DNA from: Thermodesulfovibrio sp.
Lineage (GTDB): Bacteria > Nitrospirota > Thermodesulfovibrionia > Thermodesulfovibrionales > UBA6898
NCBI GenBank assembly: GCA_013824615.1
Contig: PNOC01000039.1
Location: 1-33,630, forward strand
Direction: 5' to 3'
Length of the DNA stretch: 33,630 bases
Part shown: positions 23,223-30,765 of the stretch, piece by piece
Layout: the number at the start of each line of letters is the position of its first letter
How positions within the stretch are numbered: position 1 is the first letter of the stretch
Notes under the pieces: generated by a model
What the model was told of the DNA's origin: nothing
The model's input: the letters and a program-made list of their open reading frames with translations, nothing else
Database searches by the model: none
Position numbers and translations under genes: made by a program

Positions 23223-24014
23223 TTATTGCTTGTCAATGAGCTTTTTCCCAAGCAGAACCAATAGTCGCAAACTGTCTTCTATTGCACTGGCTATCTGCTC
23301 TTTGTAAAAACTATTATATACAGCTGTTGTGAAAGGGCCGGTCGCAATGCCAAATTTATCCATCCCGTAACAGCCGAAACCTTTTTTCGGAACTATTCTG
23401 CATTTTGTGCTTATCAATTCATATTTGCGCCAAAATCCTGACCAGTTTTTTGCTATTTCTTTGCCGCCAAATATGACAGGCCCTTTATCCACCCGGTCGA
23501 ATGTTTTTTCTGCAGCGTCTTTCAGCAATTTTCGCAGGACAGTAGAGTTCAGATCCATTTGCTCGCCTTTTGCGGCAATGAGTTGTTCAGACGACAGATT
23601 TATATTAGCGATTTCTCCGGTCGCATATATGTCAAAAGGGTCCCCAGAAGTATGGTAAATAGGTATGACATGCGGTGGCGCACTCATGTCCTGTATATGA
23701 TGGGCCAACCTGCCTGCATGTTCATATGTATCTCGCAGGTTGCACGCCGCTGATTCCACAATTTTGTTTATAAGTAGGTCAACTCTCTTTTGATTTGACC
23801 TATGAACACCCCACCGGGTCTTTCCAAGTCTATTCCCTGGATCAAAGAAGTGCCAATTAGATAATCGCTGGAAAGTGAAGATGTTATCTTCTTCTTTTGA
23901 GCCATATATGAATCGGACAGTTAATTTTTTATCTTGCTCTGATTGCAAAGGATATAATTCGCTATAAATCATCACAGCTTTTTTGGCTATCTCCGAATGT
24001 GCATTTGCTTCCAT
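23223..24014 (-). CDS. Zinc phospholipase C / S1-P1 nuclease-like protein without signal peptide
   Basis: A 263-residue, mostly helical protein. The segment EHAGRLAHHIQDMSAPPHV holds His105, Asp109 and His115 with the 4- and 6-residue spacing of the zinc ligands in bacterial zinc phospholipase C and S1/P1 nucleases. N-terminal His6 and NWHFFDP (His55, Asp58) add likely ligands. Unlike typical family members it has no signal peptide, so it probably acts inside the cell. It is the last gene of an AT-rich three-gene set, 90 bp after the KAP NTPase gene, with its own ribosome site (GGAGGG). It could cleave phospholipid or nucleic acid; sequence alone does not decide which. An effector role in defence is a hypothesis. 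Confidence 0.7.
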   Translation of the reverse strand: MEANAHSEIAKKAVMIYSELYPLQSEQDKKLTVRFIYGSKEEDNIFTFQRLSNWHFFDPGNRLGKTRWGVHRSNQKRVDLLINKIVESAACNLRDTYEHAGRLAHHIQDMSAPPHVIPIYHTSGDPFDIYATGEIANINLSSEQLIAAKGEQMDLNSTVLRKLLKDAAEKTFDRVDKGPVIFGGKEIAKNWSGFWRKYELISTKCRIVPKKGFGCYGMDKFGIATGPFTTAVYNSFYKEQIASAIEDSLRLLVLLGKKLIDKQ

Positions 24015-24104
24015 AATTACCCTCCTATATATGGTGCGGGGCTACCCATCTGTTCTGGCGGCTTAATTGAAATGCAGTAGTATCTCTGAATCTTTACTGC
24101 ACTA

Positions 24105-26249
24105 TTAAAAATCCTTGCCTTCAGAGGCATCTTTCAAATAGTATTTGTTCCCTGTGACAATACTTTTATATACGGCCTTTATATAGGGCGTTAGTTCTTT
24201 TCCGGATTCTAATTCGCTATTTGCCCTATCCTTAAGAACGTCATAATCAAGAATGTTTGCCAGATCCTCTTTCTTAATAGAGGAATAAGGTCCACCAGCA
24301 GAATCAGAGCCAGTGCGACCAATGATTTTAGCTGCAATTTCCACCCCTGCCACTTTTTGTAATAAACCCTCAAACAATTTCTTTGTTGCATCCTGGTTGA
24401 CTCTTTTTAGCATGAAAAAGACCTTACTGGCAAATACCGAGTCACTCAGATTACCAGCATCAAATGCTCGTACCGCAACCTGCGTCCAAATTTCCTTTGT
24501 TCTTAGATAATCGCCGTCATTTACCCACCTTTGTTCAACAGGTTTTGCTTCACCTTCTTTAATCTCGCCATACTGCTCCAAAAGAGTGCGCATAATTGTC
24601 CCTGAAATGGGTAAATACTCTTCTTTTTCACAAAGAGACATTACTATTCCGGTCTTGTCGTTAGCTTTACCGACGATGTCTTCTGTGAGCCAAATCAGGC
24701 TGCGGAAAGGTTCGAACTGGAAGAAGCCAAACGCTGCGGTTTCCTTTTCCTTCAAATAATCAGAAGACAACAGGACATTATAAAAATCGCGCAATAACGG
24801 CAGTCGTTGCTCCTCACTAATATTCTTGGAATTATATCGGAGAAGATCGAACAGTCTTTCTATGGAATCATTTGTAATCGCGTTCTGCAGGATTGCCTTT
24901 CGGTCAATCTTGCCCCCGATTAAGGAAATAACTTCCTTTTCAGAGAAATAATCGGTGGGAACTCTATAGTGTAGGGCAACATATAAACGATCTGGAGATG
25001 CAACACGCCCGTTCCTGTCATATTCGGTAGAGCCGAAGGCGAACTTTTCCTCGACTGTCAAAGGGAATAGTTCTTCAAGTATTTTACCGACAAGATATCG
25101 ATCTCGTTCCGGACACTTATCTATTGCAGTTTTTCTCTTGTCTTCGTACTTCTTGACTATTTCCTTTGGCTCAGTCATTTCTACTATGGTACTAAAGCCC
25201 CTGCCGACAAAAGCGGCTGGCTCGTCCTTGATTAGTGCGTAAACTTCGGGGGCCTTTATTGCAAGAATTGATAAACCATAAATGTCTGCAAAACACACCT
25301 CCCCATAGGTCTCTTTTATTGTCAGCCGGAGGTGATTAAATATTCGCCTCAATTCCCTAGGATTGCGAATTAAGTCTCGAGAATATTGCCAGTAAAGCGA
25401 GGCGAGTCTATCTTGGTCTTCCACATATCTATCAGTTAAATTGTGATCAGCAAGAGATGCCAGTTCCTGCATCGCCAGCTTATGCATATCAGCTTTCCCT
25501 ATAACCGGCAAAGGTACGCGCAACTGAATTACTTTATCTAAATATAGACTACCTTTGGCGATATTCCCCTTTTCTAAAGCAGAAGACAGATATTCGGGAT
25601 CAAAGGCTAAGATAAACGTAGTTCGGGGAAAATCGGCGACTGCCTTTACAAGCCGTATAACCTGAAAGGCTTCCTCGGGTGTTAATCTATCTATGTCGTC
25701 AATTATTACGACAATAGGCTTGCCCAGCGATAGCAGGGCCTCTCGGACTAAATTCTTCTTCTTTAATAAGTTCAGTTCTTTTAGCTTTCCAATTTCTTCC
25801 GATGCAGTGCCGACCGCAGATATGACTTCCTTGAGAATAGTTGCCCATGGTTCCGCACCTGGAATTAGTTTTAAGACAGTGAATAGTTTTGAATAGCTGA
25901 GAAGCTGTTTAGCAGCAGATTTTGTTTCTTCCGGCCTATCTGAAATATCAAGCTGTGCCGAAAAGTGCACAAGAAAATCTTGGACAAGGACTTCGGAGCT
26001 TCCAGCTAGCCAAGGATTGAACTCAACTATAATAGGGTTGTCTTCTTTGGCTTTAAGATATTTATTTATAAGATTAATTAGCGATGTTTTGCCATATCCC
26101 CACTCCCCTTCTAGTGAAATGGTAAGACAATCCTGTCCTTCCTTCAGAGCCACTATAGCAGCTAAACGCTCAGCGAATGATTCACGATTCAATAAATCAG
26201 GAGAGTCACTCGCTCCCGTTATGGGAGAATCATGATTGAAAGATGACAT
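24105..26249 (-). CDS. KAP-family P-loop NTPase
   Basis: A 714-residue protein of the KAP NTPase family (PF07693). Walker A GEWGYGKTS is at residues 48-56, the family motif VEFNPW at 75-80, Walker B VVIIDDIDRLT at 180-190, followed by EEAFQVIRLVKAVADFP and FILAFDPEYL. The family often has membrane helices between Walker A and B; here there is only a moderately hydrophobic stretch (about 120-148), so it may be soluble or peripherally bound. The C-terminal 400 residues are helical and not recognised. I chose ATG 26249 (ribosome site GAGG nine bases upstream) over the longer frame from 26276. It follows the zinc-ribbon gene by 29 bp. KAP NTPases occur in plasmids, phage-exclusion (PifA) and other conflict systems. 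Confidence 0.88.
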   Translation of the reverse strand: MSSFNHDSPITGASDSPDLLNRESFAERLAAIVALKEGQDCLTISLEGEWGYGKTSLINLINKYLKAKEDNPIIVEFNPWLAGSSEVLVQDFLVHFSAQLDISDRPEETKSAAKQLLSYSKLFTVLKLIPGAEPWATILKEVISAVGTASEEIGKLKELNLLKKKNLVREALLSLGKPIVVIIDDIDRLTPEEAFQVIRLVKAVADFPRTTFILAFDPEYLSSALEKGNIAKGSLYLDKVIQLRVPLPVIGKADMHKLAMQELASLADHNLTDRYVEDQDRLASLYWQYSRDLIRNPRELRRIFNHLRLTIKETYGEVCFADIYGLSILAIKAPEVYALIKDEPAAFVGRGFSTIVEMTEPKEIVKKYEDKRKTAIDKCPERDRYLVGKILEELFPLTVEEKFAFGSTEYDRNGRVASPDRLYVALHYRVPTDYFSEKEVISLIGGKIDRKAILQNAITNDSIERLFDLLRYNSKNISEEQRLPLLRDFYNVLLSSDYLKEKETAAFGFFQFEPFRSLIWLTEDIVGKANDKTGIVMSLCEKEEYLPISGTIMRTLLEQYGEIKEGEAKPVEQRWVNDGDYLRTKEIWTQVAVRAFDAGNLSDSVFASKVFFMLKRVNQDATKKLFEGLLQKVAGVEIAAKIIGRTGSDSAGGPYSSIKKEDLANILDYDVLKDRANSELESGKELTPYIKAVYKSIVTGNKYYLKDASEGKDF

Positions 26250-26278
26250 CAAGTTACCTCTGGAGCGTCTTCGCACAT

Positions 26279-27166
26279 TTAAATCTTATACAACCTCTTT
26301 GCTTCAAAGTGTTCAGCCAATCCCAATATTGTTTTATCAAAGAGATCAACGGAAGCATCAGCATTATGTACTGCAGCACTCAAGTCCGAATATATCTTCG
26401 AAAGCGATGGGAACCTGTCTTTAAAGTCTTTAGGCAACAGTTCCATGTAATTTTCCATTAACTTATCGGCTGAAAGGTCAGCATCAGAGGAAAGTTCCCG
26501 TGTGTATTGTTCAATAAAAGTCCTTAGAAAAAAGAGCCCAGCAAGGGTCTGCCCCGAATTGTGGGCGACGATTGCATCGGAAAAATACTTCTTCTGCGCT
26601 TTCGGAAGATCTTTCGGGACTTCAACGTGCTCTATCGTCGAACGCCCTTCAAGAACTAATTTTAAACCATCTCGACGAATCAAAAAGACTGTTGGAAGTC
26701 CCTTGCAGGACTGACATTCGTATTCAACGGCAAAAATCTGCTGCCATTTTCCATTTGCCCGGTGGTTTAGTGCAACATGATCTTTAGGTAAAGGATTAAA
26801 AGGTTCAATGCGGTCACAGGATTGATTAGAGCAGAAGGTTTTAATTGTCGGCAAAGAAATTACTAAATGATCAGGACTGCGGAGGTTGCTCATTCCAGTG
26901 GATTTCGGGCCGGATTCAAGAAACCATATCCACGAGAGAATATTAATGCACTGTCTTGTCTTTGCATGATCCTGTAATACAGCTGAAGGCGGCCCAGACG
27001 TTTTCAACATAATCGATGCAGGTGTCATTAATTTTTTTACATCTATTTCTACCTTTTGATAGAGATGTTTGTTTTCAAGCAATTGGCGGAATCCGGCAGA
27101 AATTAAGGGCGGTAAACCTTCCTGAACACTTGTAAGATACTTGGCAAAATCTTCGTGTGACCCCAT
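26279..27166 (-). CDS. Zinc-ribbon protein with DUF4145/HEPN-like C-terminus
   Basis: A 295-residue protein. Four cysteines, Cys112/Cys117 and Cys151/Cys154 (FCSNQSC and YECQSCKG), form a likely zinc ribbon. The C-terminal third (about 190-295) is helical: SGQTLAGLFFLRTFIEQYTRE, then PSLSKIYSDLSAAVHNAD with His267, the style of DUF4145 and other HEPN-related domains, many of which are nucleases or their inactive relatives. It is the first gene of the AT-rich cassette, 29 bp before the KAP NTPase gene. A perfect TATAAT lies almost against the ATG on the minus strand and no ribosome site is seen, so the start or leader is uncertain. I do not recognise a named family for the whole protein; a sensor or effector partner of the NTPase is inferred. 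Confidence 0.72.
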   Translation of the reverse strand: MGSHEDFAKYLTSVQEGLPPLISAGFRQLLENKHLYQKVEIDVKKLMTPASIMLKTSGPPSAVLQDHAKTRQCINILSWIWFLESGPKSTGMSNLRSPDHLVISLPTIKTFCSNQSCDRIEPFNPLPKDHVALNHRANGKWQQIFAVEYECQSCKGLPTVFLIRRDGLKLVLEGRSTIEHVEVPKDLPKAQKKYFSDAIVAHNSGQTLAGLFFLRTFIEQYTRELSSDADLSADKLMENYMELLPKDFKDRFPSLSKIYSDLSAAVHNADASVDLFDKTILGLAEHFEAKRLYKI

Positions 27167-27632
27167 GATTATAATGATAGCATAGTCATAGGGAAGAAAC
27201 AGCCGTACAACCCATTATGTGCGTCCTGCGGGAAAGTGATCGGGGCCAGACTTGCTTATTGATAGTTGAACTTTTTGCTGATTTTCGTTCGTACTTCTCA
27301 GAATGATCAAGATACCCGAAGGTGTTTAGTACTGTGAGAAACTGAACTCCTCTCACCCAAACCGTTCTGTGCGGATAATTCGGATGCCGCAAAAATAACC
27401 GAGCAGGGGAGGAACTATTGAGAATCCCCCGTGGGAGGCATCATCGCCTTCACTGCGTCATTGTGGTATGGTATAAATGTAGCCGGTCTCTCATTCTTGA
27501 CGACCCTGCCGTCTTCCCGCTATACTTCCCCATCGTGGTGTCTCCAATCCATTGCTAATAGATCTTAACTCTGAAGGATATAACCCATACTATCTGGTTA
27601 CAAACTTTTTGATTGCATCTGAAACCTGAAAA
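27167..27632. other. Non-coding gap, possible degenerate insertion sequence
   Basis: I see no gene here. The stretch 27363-27400 (GTGCGGATAATTCGGATGCC and following) looks like an insertion-sequence end, but no partner end or transposase remnant could be confirmed. It borders the right side of the AT-rich cassette. Confidence 0.3.
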
Positions 27633-28988
27633 ATGAAAATAAAACTTATCGCGCCGCGTGAACAGCGTGAAGACGCATTATCCAGCCCATTTAAACTGCA
27701 GAGGGTAAATCTCCCTCTCCTGGCAGCGCTTACTCCACCCGGCCATACGGTTACCCTGGTCGATGAGGCCTTTGCCCCTGATGATACTGATCAGGATGTG
27801 GATCTGGTGGGTATCACGGTCATGACTGATGTTGTGCCAAGGGCCTATGACATCGCTGATGCCTATCGCCGGAAGGGGGTGAAGGTGGTGATGGGGGGAA
27901 TACATCCCACGGTATTGCCTGAGGAAGCCTTAGGGCATGCAGACGCTGTCGTCGTGGGAGAAGCGGAAGGTATCTGGCCGCGGCTACTATCGGATGCCTC
28001 CTCGGGACAGATGCAAAGACTCTATCGGGCCGAAAAAATGACCGATCTTCAGGGCCTGCCGAAGCCGCGGCGTGATCTCTTTCCCGGAACCAAAGGGAAA
28101 AGCTATATCCCGGCCCCCGTCGGCGTCGAGACGTCCCGCGGATGCCCAAACGATTGCGAATTCTGCTCCATCAGCCGGACCCTGGGATCTCAATATCGGG
28201 TAAGACCGGTCCCGGAGGTTATTGCCGAGATAGAGGCTCTTGCTTCACCGTACATCTTCTTCGTCGATGACGCCCTTGCGCTGAACCGTACAGCGGCCAA
28301 AAAGCTTTTCACGGAAATGATACCGCTTAACCGATTATGGCTGGGGCAGGGGACGGTGTCTCTTGCTGAAGATCCGGAACTGCTCAAGCTGATGAAGCGC
28401 TCAGGCTGCCTGGGGCTCCTGATCGGCTTTGAATCAGTACAGAAAGCAGCACAGGATGAGGTAAGGAAAATAAAGAACCTCAGGATCGATTTTGATGAGG
28501 CCATGCGTCGTTTTCATGGCGAGGGTTTCGGCATACTCGGAGCTTTTGTGCTTGGCTTTGATCACGAAAACAGGGATGTCTTTGATCAGACCCTTGAGTT
28601 CATAATGAGGAGTTGTATAGATTGTGCCGAACTGAGAATCCTCACGCCGTATCCGGGCACCCGGTTATATGACCGTCTCTTGAGCGAAGGCAGATTGTTC
28701 GAGCCTGACTGGTGGCTCAGGGGATATCCTCCTGATACGCTTCTGTATCAACCCCGGGGCATGACGGCCGAAGAGCTCATCAACGGATTCGCCCGCCTGA
28801 ACAGAGAGGCCTATTCCTTCGGCGCCATAACAAAACGCTTCTTCGGCATGAGCCCGTGGAAGCGGGGGCTGCTCGGCTGCCAGGTATATGCCGGGATAAA
28901 TCTGGCTACCCGCAAACGTTATTTCGAAGGTCTGAAGAATCCGCAACCCTATGCAGGGACTTCGACTGCAAAAAGGGAAAAAGTTTAG
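27633..28988 (+). CDS. B12-binding-domain radical SAM enzyme
   Basis: A 451-residue class B-type radical SAM protein. The N-terminal half is a cobalamin-binding-like Rossmann domain (LIAPREQREDAL, LVDEAFAPDD, VGITVMTDVVPRAYDIADAYR, VVMGGIHPTVLPEEAL, DAVVVGEAEGIWP). The iron-sulphur cluster motif CPNDCEFC gives Cys171, Cys175 and Cys178, followed by FFVDDALALN, LGLLIGFES and ILTPYPGTRLYDRL. Relatives are methyltransferases or ring/chain-modifying enzymes, including hopanoid and lipid tailoring enzymes. It uses no DxHxxG base-off motif that I can see, as is common in this group. It is alone between non-coding stretches, so the substrate cannot be inferred from neighbours. Confidence 0.9.
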   Translation: MKIKLIAPREQREDALSSPFKLQRVNLPLLAALTPPGHTVTLVDEAFAPDDTDQDVDLVGITVMTDVVPRAYDIADAYRRKGVKVVMGGIHPTVLPEEALGHADAVVVGEAEGIWPRLLSDASSGQMQRLYRAEKMTDLQGLPKPRRDLFPGTKGKSYIPAPVGVETSRGCPNDCEFCSISRTLGSQYRVRPVPEVIAEIEALASPYIFFVDDALALNRTAAKKLFTEMIPLNRLWLGQGTVSLAEDPELLKLMKRSGCLGLLIGFESVQKAAQDEVRKIKNLRIDFDEAMRRFHGEGFGILGAFVLGFDHENRDVFDQTLEFIMRSCIDCAELRILTPYPGTRLYDRLLSEGRLFEPDWWLRGYPPDTLLYQPRGMTAEELINGFARLNREAYSFGAITKRFFGMSPWKRGLLGCQVYAGINLATRKRYFEGLKNPQPYAGTSTAKREKV

Positions 28989-29392
28989 TGTCTGATATAT
29001 CAGGAGACTCCTGATATATCAGAAGACAGCACGTTGCGCATTATCCCCCCCTCTTGTTCATTTCTCTGAATATTTTGTTATTTCAATGCGTTAGGAAAAC
29101 CGGTCTGTCCCCAATAGTCTTGGCACTCATTCTGCTATCCAAATATAGAAAAATATAGAAATGTCGGTTTTTGGACAATTTATCCAGAGGAATACGGTGG
29201 TGCATGGAGCTTACGTGAATACCGAAGGATAAAAAGGAAACAGTGGAGGAAAATATGATGAAATAAGGTATCTGAAACGCGAGGGGAACCTTCAAAAAAG
29301 AGAGCAGAGAGAGTTTCCTCAAAAGACTATGCAAAAAAGCCCGTATGCAACGGGAATCATTATTAATCTATAGCACTATTAAGGAGGATGAC
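28989..29392. other. Non-coding gap after the radical SAM gene
   Basis: I see no gene. It begins with the nested palindrome at 28991-29023. The rest is AT-rich; the minus-strand frame at 29083-29334 lacks a ribosome site and does not read as protein. Confidence 0.5.
28991..29023. terminator. Nested palindrome, probable transcript end
   Basis: A 16-base arm (28991-29006) pairs perfectly with 29008-29023 around one central base. Each arm contains the smaller palindrome CTGATATATCAG. It starts three bases after the radical SAM stop codon, so it may mark the transcript end, although no T-run follows; it could also be a protein-binding site. Confidence 0.45.
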
Positions 29393-29755
29393 ATGAGAAA
29401 CCTGATAAAGAATACAGCAATTTGGTCATTGCTTATTATCGCCGGTTTACTGACCGGGTGCGGCAGCGGTGACACGGAGCAATTTGTCAAGAACCAGGGT
29501 GATGTCCGCATAACCGTAACAAACAACCAAGGTGCGCCGTTGTCGGGAGTACAGGTTCAGGTAAGAACAGTTTCGGGGACAGGGACTTATGACAACGTCG
29601 GACTTACTGACGCCAATGGCCAGCTGACCTTCACGGGAGACGCGGGTAAAGATTACTTCTTTACATTCAGCAAGGCAGGACTCACGTCGCAGATCGATAT
29701 TCTGAGAACGCCGATATTGACCGCGACAGTAACCCTCAATGTAACCATGAATTAA
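29393..29755 (+). CDS. Small lipoprotein with Ig-like/carboxypeptidase-regulatory-like domain
   Basis: ATG 29393 is fixed by the ribosome site AAGGAGGATGAC; the frame extends further upstream but without one. The 120-residue product has a signal peptide with lipobox LLTGC and a single beta-sandwich domain: VRITVTNNQGAPLSGVQVQV, GLTDANGQLTFTG, KDYFFTFSKAGL. This is the pattern of bacterial Ig-like (Big_1) or carboxypeptidase-regulatory-like domains, which are structural or binding modules. It has no enzymatic residues. It is separated by 132 bp from the next small gene, so they may or may not share a transcript. Confidence 0.85.
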   Translation: MRNLIKNTAIWSLLIIAGLLTGCGSGDTEQFVKNQGDVRITVTNNQGAPLSGVQVQVRTVSGTGTYDNVGLTDANGQLTFTGDAGKDYFFTFSKAGLTSQIDILRTPILTATVTLNVTMN

Positions 29756-29887
29756 ATATAAGCGGTACAGTCAGTAGTGCTGATTAATTAGGCCTGATCT
29801 GCACGACGGGCCGCGCCACCGGGCCGCATCTGTTCTTTGGCGTTTGCTGGCATGGTGTACGAATCAATATAAAAGGAGGTGAATATC

Positions 29888-30058
29888 ATGGACTTGAAAT
29901 TGACCAATCTGGAGGCTGTCGCGGTCATGACCGCACTGCGGAATTACCAGAAGGAAGTAGAAAAAATGGGCGATGAAAAAGGTGTTCAGATCGAGAAGCA
30001 GACATTAAAGGGCCTTATCAGTAAACTGGAGTCAATGCCTGCGGGTGAAGTTCAGTAG
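29888..30058 (+). CDS. Small 56-residue hypothetical protein
   Basis: A short gene supported by a very strong ribosome site (AAAAGGAGGTGA, six bases before ATG 29888) and an in-frame TAG followed by a terminator-like hairpin. The product starts MDLKLTNLEAVAVMTALRNY and continues with a second helix rich in Lys and Glu (EKQTLKGLISKLESMPAG). It should be a cytosolic helical hairpin. I do not recognise the family. Confidence 0.75.
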   Translation: MDLKLTNLEAVAVMTALRNYQKEVEKMGDEKGVQIEKQTLKGLISKLESMPAGEVQ

Positions 30059-30072
30059 TCCGCGTGATGCCA

Positions 30073-30116
30073 GGGGTACCTGGTCCCGGACAGGTGCCCC
30101 GGTGTTTATTTAGTGT
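30073..30116 (+). terminator. Rho-independent-like terminator of the 56-residue gene
   Basis: GGGGTACCTG (30073-30082) pairs with CAGGTGCCCC (30091-30100), one G-T wobble, eight-base loop, followed by the moderately T-rich GGTGTTTATTTAG. Confidence 0.6.
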
Positions 30117-30140
30117 CTGTGTATAGACTCCCCAGGTTCT

Positions 30141-30168
30141 GGATCCCCGGGTCAAGCCCGAGGATGAC
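30141..30168. repeat. REP-like palindrome beside MITE copy 2
   Basis: GGATCCCCG...CGAGGATGAC, the same palindrome type as at 16660-16687, lies 12 bp outside the left end of the second MITE-like element. Confidence 0.6.
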
Positions 30169-30179
30169 AAACCTTACTT

Positions 30180-30327
30180 TAGCAGGCTGTTGAAAAAGAC
30201 AACAAATGTCTCTCAGGTTGTCATACTCGCGAAAGCGGGTATCCAAATGTCCCTGAAAACAATGGATTCCCGTCTGCACGGGAATGACGAAAACCCGGTC
30301 GCAAATAGTTTTTCAACAACCTGTTAG
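30180..30327. repeat. MITE-like element, copy 2 (148 bp)
   Basis: Inverted ends AGCAGGCTGTTGAAAAAG (from 30181) and TTTTTCAACAACCTGTTAG (30309-30327) frame two palindromes at 30223-30242 and 30266-30285 (ATTCCCGT/ACGGGAAT). Ends, layout and length match copy 1 at 1014-1160. No coding capacity. It fills most of the gap before the DsrC-like gene. Confidence 0.75.
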
Positions 30328-30387
30328 ACACAGACTCTATTTATGCGTATCAGTAGCGCTTCTAAAAAGCATAGCAGGAGGTGTTTA

Positions 30388-30732
30388 ATGGCTGTACTCG
30401 TATGTTCCGGAGTGAATATACAGATCGATGACGAGGGGTATCTTGAAAATCCGGATGACTGGAATGAAAAGGTGGCGTCTGCGCTGGCAGAGAAAGAAGG
30501 TGTTGATGAGCTGACCGAAGACCGGATGGAGATCATCAGGTTCCTGAGAGCCCATTACAGGAAATATAATTTCTTTCCCATCCTCAGTTCCATCTGCAAA
30601 AATATCCACCAACCCAGGGAATGTGTAAACGAAGAGTTCATGTCCCCGCTTATTGCCTGGAAAGTGGCGGGACTGCCGAAACCGAACAGGCAGGTCATAG
30701 GGTATCTCAGAGGAGAGGGAGGTGTTGTATGA
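30388..30732 (+). CDS. DsrC/TusE-family protein lacking the C-terminal cysteines
   Basis: A 114-residue protein of the DsrC/TusE/RspA family: IQIDDEGYLENPDDWNEKVA, LTEDRMEIIRFLRAHYRKY and AGLPKP are the usual blocks. In true DsrC, which carries sulphur to and from dissimilatory sulphite reductase, the C-terminal arm ends in conserved cysteines; here the arm reads WKVAGLPKPNRQVIGYLRG and has none. It is therefore more likely a regulatory-type (RspA-like) paralogue or one with another partner than a sulphur carrier. The other cysteines (in SSICKNIH and PRECVNEE) are not at the catalytic position. ATG 30388 has the ribosome site GGAGGTG; the longer frame from 30343 does not. Confidence 0.85.
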   Translation: MAVLVCSGVNIQIDDEGYLENPDDWNEKVASALAEKEGVDELTEDRMEIIRFLRAHYRKYNFFPILSSICKNIHQPRECVNEEFMSPLIAWKVAGLPKPNRQVIGYLRGEGGVV

Positions 30733-30765
30733 AGAGAGTAGCCATTCAGATCCGCCGATGAGAAT

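Noticed and set aside
27186-27392. Minus-strand open frame upstream of the zinc-ribbon gene
   Set aside because: No start signal and no recognisable protein; possible transposase remnant could not be supported.
29083-29334. Minus-strand open frame of 83 codons
   Set aside because: AT-rich and hydrophobic by chance, no ribosome site, no family resemblance.
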